A stretch of 37,383 bases of DNA from Bacteroidales bacterium (lineage in GTDB: Bacteria > Bacteroidota > Bacteroidia > Bacteroidales > P3): contig WQWA01000019.1 in NCBI GenBank assembly GCA_009785505.1, positions 1 to 37,383 of the forward strand. The letters run 5' to 3'. Both the position numbers and the translations under genes were made by a program. The notes under the pieces are model-generated. The model did no database searches, was not told the origin of the DNA, and saw only the letters and a program-made list of their open reading frames with translations. Below are positions 1 through 8,502 of the stretch, piece by piece. The first letter of the stretch is position 1; every line of letters begins with the position of its first letter.

Positions 1-131
1 ACACTATCCGTATCCACATTTGTGTGCAATGGAATACTCCGTGCTATACGTGAAAAAATAACCAACTAAAGTTAAATCTTCAATCTAAAATATCAAACTC
101 TAAAAACTAAACCCGTTTCAAAATCGGACTG

Positions 132-163
132 CAAAATTACAAAAAAAAAATGATATAAACAAA
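132..163 (-). promoter_or_regulatory. Leftward promoter for a gene beyond the left edge
   Basis: On the minus strand a -33 TTTG (160-163) is followed after exactly 20 bp by a -7 TAATTTTG (132-139), the Bacteroidota housekeeping form. Transcription would start near 127 and run off the left edge. No convincing start codon is visible in the remaining 127 bases; an ATG at 17-19 (minus) opens a frame that leaves the window, so the gene cannot be identified. Confidence 0.6.
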
Positions 164-217
164 TTTTTTTGCGATTTTTTTCAAAAAAAATTGTAACGAC
201 TACTTTTTCAGCATAAT

Positions 218-691
218 CTATCTCACCAATTCGTACAGCCGCCGTCTATCCTCTTCTCTTCTCACATCCAAAAACTCCCAATTCATGGTATTTGGATGCA
301 CCAATTTTGCACGAGGGATAGGTCCGCTGTATATTTCCGGATGTCTGCCCCATGCCATAAGACTCCGCCAAGGAATTTCGTTCGTGCGCATCTTTGTCCG
401 CCAAGCTTCAGCTGTTCTTTCTTCATCTACCGACACGTAAGTCATGATCAATCTATCCCCGATGTCTCCGTAGATTTCTTTCAAAAGCGGCACTATTCTA
501 ATACAAGGCGGGCACCACGACGCTGAAAAAAGAATCAAATTATATCTTGACGAATCTTGTACGATCAGCTCGGGTACGTTCGTATCCCAAGCAGCAAGCA
601 TGCGGTTTTCAAACACGTTCATGTTTTCTTGTCGCGGCTGTGCACTAAACAGCAATCCGGCAAGCAAGAGTAAGAATAAGAATTGTTTCAT
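218..691 (-). CDS. Thioredoxin-like protein, exported
   Basis: A 157-residue thioredoxin-fold protein. Residues 1-18 form a signal peptide (hydrophobic LFLLLLAGLLFSAQ), so it probably acts in the periplasm. The redox motif WCPPC (Cys60, Cys63) sits after a predicted strand (NLILFSAS), and a GPIPRAKL segment near the end could supply the usual cis-proline. WCPPC is a variant of the common WCGPC and is found in TlpA/ResA-like reductases. I chose the ATG at 689-691 because it starts directly at the signal peptide; the frame is open further upstream, but that region holds the promoter. The gene has its own promoter and is separate from the Rhs operon upstream. The substrate cannot be told from sequence. 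Confidence 0.8.
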   Translation of the reverse strand: MKQFLFLLLLAGLLFSAQPRQENMNVFENRMLAAWDTNVPELIVQDSSRYNLILFSASWCPPCIRIVPLLKEIYGDIGDRLIMTYVSVDEERTAEAWRTKMRTNEIPWRSLMAWGRHPEIYSGPIPRAKLVHPNTMNWEFLDVRREEDRRRLYELVR

Positions 692-721
692 AATGTAGTT
701 GGTTTTGATTTTTTGCTTCTG

Positions 722-753
722 CAAAGATAGGAAAAAAAACAAAATTCTGCAAA
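722..753 (-). promoter_or_regulatory. Promoter of the thioredoxin-like gene
   Basis: Minus-strand -33 TTTG (750-753), a 20-bp spacer, then -7 TATCTTTG (722-729). The predicted start is near 717, giving a 5' leader of about 26 nt before the ATG at 691. Confidence 0.75.
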
Positions 754-794
754 TTTATCAATAGTTTTTCGAAAATTTACACGGATATTACCCG

Positions 795-938
795 CTAGCG
801 CGGACACAATGTCATTAAGTTAGGGCTGAAAGCCTTGCTATCATTAGCATACGATGGTTTCACAACCCTACCAAAAGCATCGTAACCGACAGCCATTATT
901 GTTAATGCAAAAAATAATATCTTGAAATGGTTATTCAT
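795..938 (-). pseudogene. Orphaned 5' end of an Rhs gene
   Basis: A 47-residue frame whose first 24 residues (MNNHFKILFFAL...YDAFGR) are nearly identical to the N-terminus of the Rhs gene at 1600-3405. It then runs into unrelated sequence and stops after SPNLMTLCPR. At the DNA level the similarity covers 849-968 and includes the 26 bp before the start codon. It follows the lipoprotein at 1018-1590 just as the intact Rhs gene follows the lipoprotein at 3432-4145. I read it as the remaining start of a third Rhs/tip cassette whose body has been lost. It keeps a signal-like stretch, so a small secreted peptide cannot be excluded, but that is unlikely. Confidence 0.7.
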
Positions 939-968
939 TTTTACTCTTTTCTTTGTGTCGGGAATTAG
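849..968. repeat. 120-bp direct repeat, copy 1 (Rhs 5' end)
   Basis: Matches 3316-3435 at about 111 of 120 positions, compared by eye without gaps. It covers the first 30 or so codons of the Rhs frame and the linker upstream of it. The partner copy starts the intact Rhs gene at 3405. Just outside it, 969-979 and 983-993 are a short tandem copy of TTGGCAAGTCC. Confidence 0.85.
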
Positions 969-1017
969 TTGGCAAGTCCAGATTGGCAAGTCCATTTTCT
1001 ATTCCTTTGAAAAAATG

Positions 1018-1590
1018 CTACAAATGGGACACTGCCCCACAAATGGCACACCGGTCCTCTATGGTATCAGCAACTTTAAAATGCCTTTCTGCCCAATTGA
1101 GAATTGCAGATATATCCCTGTAGTTTTTAGTTTTGAACGTCCTGGTTTTGCAAAGTGACATGTCTTCTTTATGAAGAGAAACGCTCCAAACATTTGGACG
1201 GATGAGGTAAAAAGGATCATCTTTTCGGTGTCTTCGCTTTCTGATTTTATCTTTTACGGAATAAAAAATAGGGTTTTCGTCGCCAAATACTCTAATTCGA
1301 TAACCCAAATAAAAAGTCTGTCCTACAAACAACTCTTCACAATAGTAAGATGATCGTGATCTCAAATCTTGGAAATGTATAGAAAGGCTATAATACAGTG
1401 TATCTGTAGAGGACATAATTAATATTTCGTTCCTTCTGTTTTTTGCGAAGAAATTATCAGGGTGGTTAATGTACAAAGAAATAAACCCCCTTGTAAAATC
1501 TGTTAACTCAATGTTGCTCCTTCTTGTTTGACAAGACATCAAACTGCAACCAATCAACGCAATGCTTAATATTTTACTTGCTGTTTTCAT
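1018..1590 (-). CDS. Lipoprotein, candidate immunity protein of the second Rhs tip
   Basis: A 190-residue protein not recognised as a known family. It starts with a lipoprotein signal (hydrophobic ILSIALIGCSLMSC, lipidated Cys20), which suggests membrane anchoring facing the periplasm or cell surface. The rest is basic and aromatic-rich with no transmembrane segment, and it ends with a CAIC pair of cysteines (DRCAICGAV). It begins 9 bp after the Rhs gene at 1600-3405, on the same strand. This is where polymorphic-toxin loci place the immunity gene for the toxin tip just upstream. The role is inferred from position only; there is no clear similarity to the lipoprotein at 3432-4145, as expected if each matches a different tip. 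Confidence 0.55.
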   Translation of the reverse strand: MKTASKILSIALIGCSLMSCQTRRSNIELTDFTRGFISLYINHPDNFFAKNRRNEILIMSSTDTLYYSLSIHFQDLRSRSSYYCEELFVGQTFYLGYRIRVFGDENPIFYSVKDKIRKRRHRKDDPFYLIRPNVWSVSLHKEDMSLCKTRTFKTKNYRDISAILNWAERHFKVADTIEDRCAICGAVSHL

Positions 1591-1599
1591 ATCAATTAT

Positions 1600-3405
1600 T
1601 TAGGGAGGAGATAAGCCTACTCCGGGATGACGAGGTATTTCAGGTAGGATTCTCAAACCAGACGGTGAAAAAACTTCCCCCCAAGGTCTAACCACGTCTA
1701 AATTATTCCCGTCAAACTCCCTTAAACTATTTCTTCCGATTTGGTAAATAAAGTGTCTTGCGTTAGGCAACCGTCTTGCCATATTTCTATCGCTACGAGA
1801 AGGAGTAGTAGACCAGTCTGCTACGCCGTGGTCATGTACTGTGGAGGTAATAGTTTTGCCCTCTGCTCTCAGACTCCTCATACGACCCATATCCACACTG
1901 CCTTCTATATGACTTGTCGTTACTACCGAAATATTGTCTCGTGTATTTATCAACCCAAATTCTACGTTTGTATTATCCGCAAAAAATTTAAATAAGTCTG
2001 CACCTGCCGATTCATTTATGACATCGAAACTTGTGTTTCTTCTGAAAAGATTTGCCCTTTGTGAGCCTGTGACTGTCCCATGTTCAAAACTAATACTCTG
2101 CCCCGTACGAACGTAGTTCCCTGCTTCATTTCTTGCAACCATGTGAAATGCATCTCGAGTATCACTCGGAATCTCTCTAACTACTCTTCCCTCTCGGTTT
2201 ATTTCCCTCTCCGCATCATCAAACAAATCCAGCGCCTTCCTCCCGTCAGGGTCGATAAACCTTACAGGGTTGTTACCCAGGAATGTATAAGGACTCATAG
2301 AGTAAAACAACTCCATCAGCGGATCCATCCCAAGCCATCTGCCGAGTGCATTAAAAGCCCACCGCGCACCATGATTGTGCACATTCATGTTGCCGAAGTT
2401 TAGGCGTTCCATATCCTGATGCTTGACATTCTGCATGCCGAATGGATTTTGCGAGCGACCAAACTCCACGCCCCAAGGATCAAAATTGTTCACCTCAACA
2501 ATATTCTCCGGATTGAAAACATTCTCTGAAGAATTAGTACTGGCTCTCACAACAACCCGCACCGAACCTTGATAATCGGCAAAACGAATAAAATAATCAC
2601 CGTTTTGATTAAAAATACCTCCGCCGATTTCGATATGGATTGAATAGGTCGGGGGATTTGCCCCTGAACTGCGACTGGTCTGAATAACCGGCCCCGCATA
2701 ATAACGCCTTGTTTCGATAGTACCAAAATCTGAAAAAACAGTTTCAACCTTCGAAATCTTATTACCCAGAGCATCGTAGGCAATCCGCGTCTCTCCATCA
2801 GGAAACAAAACCTTGACAGGTTTGTTCAAAGCAGGGTCAAAGGTCAGCGTTATGCCTAAATCCGGGAAAAAAATTAAATTTCCGTTTGCTTCGTAAGCTA
2901 TTGAATTTTCACTCGAAAATATCGGAAAATAAGTCTGATTGCCAAAGTAAGGCATGAGCTCATCTGCCAAATCAATGACTCCCGTCATCCGGTTTCCATA
3001 ATAAAAGAACTGAAGATGGTCAACCAGACCGGTTTGAGAATTGTTGTCCCAGTCTTTTTGTGTGATTCCGAAACGTTGCAAACCAAGAATATTGCCGTGA
3101 AGATCATAGCTCGTATTTCTAATCGAAAAATCATCCGAATCCCGAATCATAGCTGAACTTGAGCGCAGACGCACCTCTGAAAAATAATCGGCATCGGTCA
3201 AACGATTCAGAGCATCATACCTAAAATTGTATTGACTGATTTCAAATTCCTGAGGATCGGAAGTTAAGAAAGTTCTGCTCACTATCGCTGAAATATTGCC
3301 GTTGAAAACCGGCGTATACGATGGTACCACAGCCCTACCAAAAGCATCGTAACCAACAGCCATTATTGTTAATGCAAAAAATAATATCTTGAAATGGCTA
3401 TTCAT
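1600..3405 (-). CDS. Short displaced Rhs protein with JAB-like toxin tip
   Basis: A 601-residue protein. Residues 1-18 form a signal-like stretch fused directly to the last part of an Rhs repeat region. Residues 40-394 match the C-terminal half of the Rhs protein at 4142-7462: RYDALNRL, RYYAGPV, FDPWGVEF, then the core end NNPVRFIDPDGRKALDL. From residue 395 the two proteins differ completely. The 207-residue tip has a Glu482 (VEFGL), His524-x-His526 (VHDHG) and Ser536-x-x-Asp539, fitting the JAMM pattern E...H-x-H...SxxD of JAB metallopeptidases; JAB-type domains are known toxin tips in Rhs proteins. Its small size and the shared core suggest a displaced cassette that could recombine onto the full Rhs gene, or a short toxin in its own right. 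Peptidase activity is inferred. Confidence 0.7.
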   Translation of the reverse strand: MNSHFKILFFALTIMAVGYDAFGRAVVPSYTPVFNGNISAIVSRTFLTSDPQEFEISQYNFRYDALNRLTDADYFSEVRLRSSSAMIRDSDDFSIRNTSYDLHGNILGLQRFGITQKDWDNNSQTGLVDHLQFFYYGNRMTGVIDLADELMPYFGNQTYFPIFSSENSIAYEANGNLIFFPDLGITLTFDPALNKPVKVLFPDGETRIAYDALGNKISKVETVFSDFGTIETRRYYAGPVIQTSRSSGANPPTYSIHIEIGGGIFNQNGDYFIRFADYQGSVRVVVRASTNSSENVFNPENIVEVNNFDPWGVEFGRSQNPFGMQNVKHQDMERLNFGNMNVHNHGARWAFNALGRWLGMDPLMELFYSMSPYTFLGNNPVRFIDPDGRKALDLFDDAEREINREGRVVREIPSDTRDAFHMVARNEAGNYVRTGQSISFEHGTVTGSQRANLFRRNTSFDVINESAGADLFKFFADNTNVEFGLINTRDNISVVTTSHIEGSVDMGRMRSLRAEGKTITSTVHDHGVADWSTTPSRSDRNMARRLPNARHFIYQIGRNSLREFDGNNLDVVRPWGEVFSPSGLRILPEIPRHPGVGLSPP

Positions 3406-3435
3406 TTATACTCTTTTCTTTGTATGTGGAATTAG
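3316..3435. repeat. 120-bp direct repeat, copy 2 (Rhs 5' end)
   Basis: Partner of 849-968. It spans the start of the displaced Rhs gene, the 26-bp linker, and the stop codon (3432-3434) of the upstream lipoprotein, so the repeat includes the joint between immunity-like gene and next Rhs gene. Confidence 0.85.
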
Positions 3436-4145
3436 CTATAAAGACCCGTTATTTCCCAATCCTCCAATTCCTCGAGTGGAGGCGGTGGTGGGGGCCGAAA
3501 TTCTTTCATTTTTACTGGGTCTATTATTGCATCCTCTACGCTTATTCTTACCCTTCGGGGATTTATTCTCCTTCTGCAATCGCAGGTGAAATCGTTTATC
3601 TGCACAATTAGTTCAGGGGGAACCCAACCTATATTGTTTATTACTATGAAATTATTACAGTTTTCACACATCAAGACAACCCATTCAACTCCTCCTAAAA
3701 AGCCTCCAAAATCAGAGAACAAATCAAGTGGAACATCTTTTCTGTTTATTGCTGGTCTACCGTTCAAGTATAGTGCAATATATCTACTCTCCACTTTAAT
3801 TAACCTTGAGGGCATTATCTCTTCCACAAAGAGAAGTTTTTCTGATTCAAAGGAGTCCGACATTTCTACTTTAGAGGGAGAATAAATTAATCCTACACTA
3901 GTCCACAAAGCAAATTTTATATAGCCATTATAGTTTTCTCCTTGGGCCACCCTAACAACCGTAGGAACTCCTACAGAAATGTCTTCTTTTACGATGGATT
4001 CTCGATTCTTAATCTCCTTTTTGTTTGCATTAATGTACGCTAATGCTATTCTTCTCAATATCTCTTCTTTTGTATTTTTATTTTCCGCACAGCTGAAGAA
4101 GAGAGCAAGTAGGGTAATTACGCAAAGTCTTAATTTCATTCTCAT
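3432..4145 (-). CDS. Lipoprotein, candidate immunity protein of the first Rhs tip
   Basis: A 237-residue protein of no recognised family. Residues 1-19 form a lipoprotein signal (LCVITLLALFFSC, Cys19). The middle is mixed alpha/beta with CENCNN and CDCRRR cysteine clusters, and the C-terminus has a run of six prolines followed by an acidic tail. Its ATG (4143-4145) overlaps the TGA stop of the Rhs gene (4142-4144) as ATGA, so the two are probably translated together. This tight coupling directly behind a toxin tip is the main reason to propose an immunity role. Lipidation implies that protection would be needed outside the cytoplasm. The frame is open further upstream, but that would place the start inside the toxin gene. 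Confidence 0.6.
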   Translation of the reverse strand: MRMKLRLCVITLLALFFSCAENKNTKEEILRRIALAYINANKKEIKNRESIVKEDISVGVPTVVRVAQGENYNGYIKFALWTSVGLIYSPSKVEMSDSFESEKLLFVEEIMPSRLIKVESRYIALYLNGRPAINRKDVPLDLFSDFGGFLGGVEWVVLMCENCNNFIVINNIGWVPPELIVQINDFTCDCRRRINPRRVRISVEDAIIDPVKMKEFRPPPPPPLEELEDWEITGLYS

Positions 4146-7100
4146 GGTCTTGTAGATCTTATGGGTCTTATGTATTTTCGTAGAGAGGCAGGAACTGTAT
4201 TTGCTCTTGGGGCAAACCAATTATTTGTCGTTCGACCAGGTAAATATTGAGTCAATCCATCATGTTTTGATATGATAAAAAATTGTGCCGACAAACGTTG
4301 ATGTCGAGGATAGGCTAGGTCTTCTGGGGACGGTCTCCCATAACCCAATGATCCATCTCTTGCGATAGGATGAGTATGAACATGAAATCTTCTTTCACCT
4401 ATTCCTCTAAACGCATCAGATCTACTATATCTACCAGGTCTTGCTGTTGAAACTGTATTTCTATCCCAAGGTGCAATTCTCAATCCTGGCCTTCCTTGAT
4501 TGTCGTTATAACCCCAAGCACTAACTTCTCTATGGACATTAGACGAAATAAACCATACCATATCTACGCCTTCTCCCTGCATTCCTCCTGGAACAGAAAT
4601 ACCTGTTCTAGATAAGTCGGTGCTCATGTCCGGTGCATTCAGAATTCCTTTTGGCACATTAAGTGTAGCACGGCCCTCTGTTTGCGTAAAATCTCCTCTT
4701 GCATCGAAAGTGCCCACCTGAATTTGGTCAAAATTATTATTCGTTATTTCTGTCAATGACAATCGACCTGTGAATTCGTCAAGACCATAAATATTATCCA
4801 AATCCAACGCCTTCCGTCCGTCAGGGTCGATAAACCTTACAGGATTGTTCATATGCAGTACATACGGCGAAACCGAATAAAACAATTCCATCAACGGATC
4901 CATAGCATTCCACCTACTTATTGCATTAAATGCAAACCTCGCACCATGATCATGAAAATTCAGACCCCCGAAGCTGATCCGCTCCATGCCCTGATGTCTG
5001 AAAGGTTGCGACCCAAAGCCGTAATCCGTAGTTAAAGTGTGTTCAACACCAAAAGGATCCGGATGAAAAATATCTTCAACTCCAAGCACTGATGTGCCAC
5101 GTTCGCCCGTGCGGAGAACGATGCGGGTAGAACCTAAATAATCATTAATCGTTGCAAAATATTCTCCGTCCCGCCAAAAGCCGTGAACAAGCCCTAAGTA
5201 AGTCAGTTCTCCATTGGTAAAAATCGCACTACCTACATAATTTGTTTCTGTTTTGACAACCTCCTGCATCAAATTGCAAAACACTTTTGCTGTCTGCCTT
5301 ACCTTTCTGCCCAAAGCATCATAAACAAATACCATTATATCGCTACCGCTCCAAATCGTGTCGGGCAAGTTGAATATATTATTTCTAATCCAAACATCGT
5401 GGCTTGCATCAAAAATCAACGCTCCGTTGCGATCGTAAAGATTTATATCTACAGGATTGCTGTAAATCGGAGCAAAAGTCTGATTGCCGAAATAAGGCCA
5501 TGTTTCGCCTGCTTCAACAATTCGTATTAATTGATTGCCGTTGTATTGAAAAGTCAGCAAATCGGTATTGACAATTCCCAAAGCATTATTGAATGTACGA
5601 TCCTTTCGTAAAATATTCCCCATCTTGTCGAAAGAAAGATTAGCAACGGAATAGTCTGCCGTACCAAGTGTTGGGAAAAACTGTGCCTGTTTGAGGCGGT
5701 CCAACTGGTCGTATCGGAAAGCATAAGTCCAACTAGCATTAGTGTTGTCTGTCGTTGATGTTCTCGAAGTGGTAGAAATTCCTGCGATATTTCCGTTGAA
5801 CACCGGCGTAAAAGTATGCCCGTTGTTTTCGCTTCCGTAAAATAATGTTTCCGAGAAAAAAATATTGTGTTGACTTCTCAATCCTCCACGAACATGATAC
5901 AAATAAGCACTTTGGGAAGCAATGCCTCCAACACGTACTTTGGCTGAAAGTCTACCTAAACCATCAAAAGTGTTATCGGCAATAGTTACAGCCTGTCCTT
6001 CATTCATTTGGTGGGTTACCCGTGTGTTTCTTCCTTGGTAGTCATAAAAATATGCATAGCGTTCTGTAAAATTACCAAAAGTTGATGTATGTTCGTGCAG
6101 CATCGCCGCTACCTCACCTACAAAATTGAGTTGAAAATATCTGTGGTTGAAGCCTCCGATACGGTTTTGCGAACGTTCCTGAATCAAACGATTGAACTCA
6201 TCATAATAAAACGCCGTAAAAACGCCGTCCGTTCCATCGGTTAAGGCAACCCATGCGGCGGTGAGTTGTCCTCTGGGCATGGGATTGCCTCTTGCACCAA
6301 AGTCTGAATTTTCTACATAAGCCAACTCACTCGGAAAATCCGCAGGAATGTATCCGTCGTAATAATTTCTTACCAAAACCGTGAGGTTTTCGGTCGGATA
6401 AATCCGATTTTCTATTGCGGTCATTAGTGAGGCATGGCTTGCCGTTGTGGTGTGCAGACCCGAAACCGTGGGACGCCCAAAAGCATCGTATTTCTGAAAC
6501 TTCCATTGATTGTTCCTTCTCAGCTCTCCATTCTGCGTCAAAACAGGGCGGTTCATCAAATCAAAAACAACCAGAAGAGGATAGTCGTGGATGCCCGGAA
6601 ACCTGCTTTCGATGCGGTTGCCGCGCACATCGTAAAAATAAATAAACGCAAAATGCCTCAGGGTCTGATTGTCCAGAGCAATGGCAGTGTTCGGCGGTTC
6701 TGCCTCTGCATAGTCCGCTATCAGCGGTGGAAGAACAGCCCGCAGGCGTCCAAACAAATCGTAGATATAATATGTGGTCACATTTTGTCCGTCCAATATT
6801 CTGCGCTCTGCCATCAAACGGCCGTCCATGTTGTGGAAAGTCATGCTTATGTTTCCGTCCGGATCGGTTATGCGGTTTAAAATAAGTCGTCCGGTTGGGA
6901 AATCTCCTCTGTGGATTATGCCTGTTTCAGCCCACTCAAAACGAACGATGTTTTCCGAAGCGGTATTTGTTCCTTCGTGAAAATGGGTTTCATTGCCCTG
7001 ACCCAGCTGCCACTCCGCGCCGAAACCGCCCTGCCTCAAAACCCGGTGCAGAGGCGAAAGCTCAAGCTCAATATCATAAAATCCGAAATTGTCGCCGTAA

Positions 7101-7462
7101 GTCTGTCCATAAAATGCTGTTGCCAAACTGTGTACATCGCCGAAAGCAACGCGGTGTCCGGTGTTTTGAGAAGGATGTTCAAACGGCTGATAAAACCGGG
7201 TTTGTCTGCCGTGGTTGTTGTAAAAAATCGGAAAAACAATATCTCTGCCGTTGGGAGAAGCGCCTTTGGCAACCGTTTGGACAGGACGCCCTAAACCATC
7301 GAAATATTCAATGGTTTGAACAGAGTTCAAAATAGTCAGACCCGAAACGTTGTCAACTCCAACACGGGGAACAATCCGGTGGATGAAGTTCTCGCTGGGC
7401 TGGCAGAACGAAAAAAGCGGCAGCAGGAGAAGTCCGAATAAAATATAAAATTTTGGTTTCAT
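4142..7462 (-). CDS. Rhs-family protein with JAB/JAMM-like C-terminal toxin tip
   Basis: A 1106-residue protein. It has a signal peptide (residues 1-21), an N-terminal Bacteroidota Rhs domain with YFDGLGRP (the type I know as DUF6443), then many YD repeats such as YIYDLFGRL, KYDAFGRP and YYDEFNRL. The Rhs core ends in SPYVLHMNNPVRFIDPDGRKALDL at about residue 888. The 218-residue tip after the core contains His1029-x-His1031-Pro followed by Ser1045-x-x-Asp1048, the JAMM zinc signature of JAB peptidases, with possible upstream glutamates near residue 964. In related proteins the Rhs repeats form a shell around the toxin and the DPxG region cuts itself. The gene is 11 bp downstream of a T9SS-sorted protein gene and overlaps the lipoprotein behind it. 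Enzyme activity and target are inferred. Confidence 0.8.
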   Translation of the reverse strand: MKPKFYILFGLLLLPLFSFCQPSENFIHRIVPRVGVDNVSGLTILNSVQTIEYFDGLGRPVQTVAKGASPNGRDIVFPIFYNNHGRQTRFYQPFEHPSQNTGHRVAFGDVHSLATAFYGQTYGDNFGFYDIELELSPLHRVLRQGGFGAEWQLGQGNETHFHEGTNTASENIVRFEWAETGIIHRGDFPTGRLILNRITDPDGNISMTFHNMDGRLMAERRILDGQNVTTYYIYDLFGRLRAVLPPLIADYAEAEPPNTAIALDNQTLRHFAFIYFYDVRGNRIESRFPGIHDYPLLVVFDLMNRPVLTQNGELRRNNQWKFQKYDAFGRPTVSGLHTTTASHASLMTAIENRIYPTENLTVLVRNYYDGYIPADFPSELAYVENSDFGARGNPMPRGQLTAAWVALTDGTDGVFTAFYYDEFNRLIQERSQNRIGGFNHRYFQLNFVGEVAAMLHEHTSTFGNFTERYAYFYDYQGRNTRVTHQMNEGQAVTIADNTFDGLGRLSAKVRVGGIASQSAYLYHVRGGLRSQHNIFFSETLFYGSENNGHTFTPVFNGNIAGISTTSRTSTTDNTNASWTYAFRYDQLDRLKQAQFFPTLGTADYSVANLSFDKMGNILRKDRTFNNALGIVNTDLLTFQYNGNQLIRIVEAGETWPYFGNQTFAPIYSNPVDINLYDRNGALIFDASHDVWIRNNIFNLPDTIWSGSDIMVFVYDALGRKVRQTAKVFCNLMQEVVKTETNYVGSAIFTNGELTYLGLVHGFWRDGEYFATINDYLGSTRIVLRTGERGTSVLGVEDIFHPDPFGVEHTLTTDYGFGSQPFRHQGMERISFGGLNFHDHGARFAFNAISRWNAMDPLMELFYSVSPYVLHMNNPVRFIDPDGRKALDLDNIYGLDEFTGRLSLTEITNNNFDQIQVGTFDARGDFTQTEGRATLNVPKGILNAPDMSTDLSRTGISVPGGMQGEGVDMVWFISSNVHREVSAWGYNDNQGRPGLRIAPWDRNTVSTARPGRYSRSDAFRGIGERRFHVHTHPIARDGSLGYGRPSPEDLAYPRHQRLSAQFFIISKHDGLTQYLPGRTTNNWFAPRANTVPASLRKYIRPIRSTRP

Positions 7463-7473
7463 AGCGTTCGGAG

Positions 7474-8499
7474 TTAGAGTTTTTGAATTCTGTGAGCTTT
7501 TATTATGCCGTCGATACGGAAGGTAATCAGGTACATACCGGACGGCAGATTATACTCGCCCAGATACAGATTTCGACGATGAACACCGCCTGTAGGGAAT
7601 TCCCATCTGCCGGCTCCTACCTGTATGCCCTGCAAAGTATGTATTTCCCAAAAAACGGTTGTGGGGGTGGGCAGCTCCAAAGTTACGACAGCTTTGTCCG
7701 TAGTTGGGTTTGGCGCTATGCTTGTAGAAAGCGTTAGCTCTGTATCTTCCGGCACCGAAGGCGGCATTTCATCAGGATCATAATCAGGGTCATAATCAGG
7801 ATCAAGGTCAGGATCAAAAGGCGTTTGTATCCGCTCAAAGTCGTAATAATAGGCTTGATGTGTTTGATGAAAAATTTCGATAATCGGCACAACCGAATTT
7901 GAGATATAAAATGCATAGATCGTTTGAAAATCTTCCAAAATTTCCTGCTCTGTTTGTCCGTGCCCAACTTGAGTGCGGACCAAAAATACATTGCTCACAG
8001 TATCTTCATTGGGTAAGATCAAGCTGCCATGACCTATCAGCTTCACACTGCTTTGGCTTTTTATCAGCAGTCTTGGGCTTAACGCACGGTAAAGCGCCCC
8101 ATCAAAACGGCTGTTGAAGCTCTGCTGAAAATGCAGCGGATATTCCAGTAAAATTCGAGGTGAGGCGTGAGAAATCCGCATGTGGTTTTTCTCGTACCTG
8201 ATTTGCAGAAGTTGATTGTCGTATAGAAAATTGTAGTAAACTGTTTGTCCATCGGTATGGGTGATAAAGATGGTATCTTCCGAGGTGTGTGCTACTAAAC
8301 GGATAAGACTTGGATTTTCACCAAGCAAAATATTCTGAAAGTCCCAAATTTGGTTCTGACCCGATGTAGGCATCGAAAAATTAGACATAGTATAACGTAA
8401 AAAAGTCTGACTCTCCACGCTGTCCGGACGATGCAATGCTGCCTGGCTGAATCCGAAAAACGGAATCAGCAGCAAAAAAATTATGATTATCGGCTTCAT
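7474..8499 (-). CDS. T9SS-sorted protein between two Rhs genes
   Basis: A 341-residue secreted protein of unknown function. It has a signal peptide (residues 1-19, IIIIFLLLIPFFGFSQ) and a C-terminal T9SS sorting domain of about 80 residues: SIAPNPTTDKAVVTLELP, then GMYLITFRIDG and a final HRIQKL. The central part (about residues 20-225) is beta-rich and not recognised. Before the sorting domain lies an acidic linker of repeated Asp-Pro-Asp units (DPDLDPDYDPDYDPDEMP), which could be extended or bind calcium. The gene sits 3 bp after the SpvB/Rhs-like gene and 11 bp before the full Rhs gene, so all three are almost certainly one transcript. Its place suggests a role in displaying or anchoring the Rhs products at the cell surface. 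Confidence 0.75.
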   Translation of the reverse strand: MKPIIIIFLLLIPFFGFSQAALHRPDSVESQTFLRYTMSNFSMPTSGQNQIWDFQNILLGENPSLIRLVAHTSEDTIFITHTDGQTVYYNFLYDNQLLQIRYEKNHMRISHASPRILLEYPLHFQQSFNSRFDGALYRALSPRLLIKSQSSVKLIGHGSLILPNEDTVSNVFLVRTQVGHGQTEQEILEDFQTIYAFYISNSVVPIIEIFHQTHQAYYYDFERIQTPFDPDLDPDYDPDYDPDEMPPSVPEDTELTLSTSIAPNPTTDKAVVTLELPTPTTVFWEIHTLQGIQVGAGRWEFPTGGVHRRNLYLGEYNLPSGMYLITFRIDGIIKAHRIQKL

Positions 8500-8502
8500 G
8501 GC

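Noticed and set aside
160..191. AT-only inverted repeat as terminator of the thioredoxin-like gene
   Set aside because: The stem is made almost only of A-T pairs in an A/T-rich run and also contains the -33 box of the leftward promoter; too weak to call.
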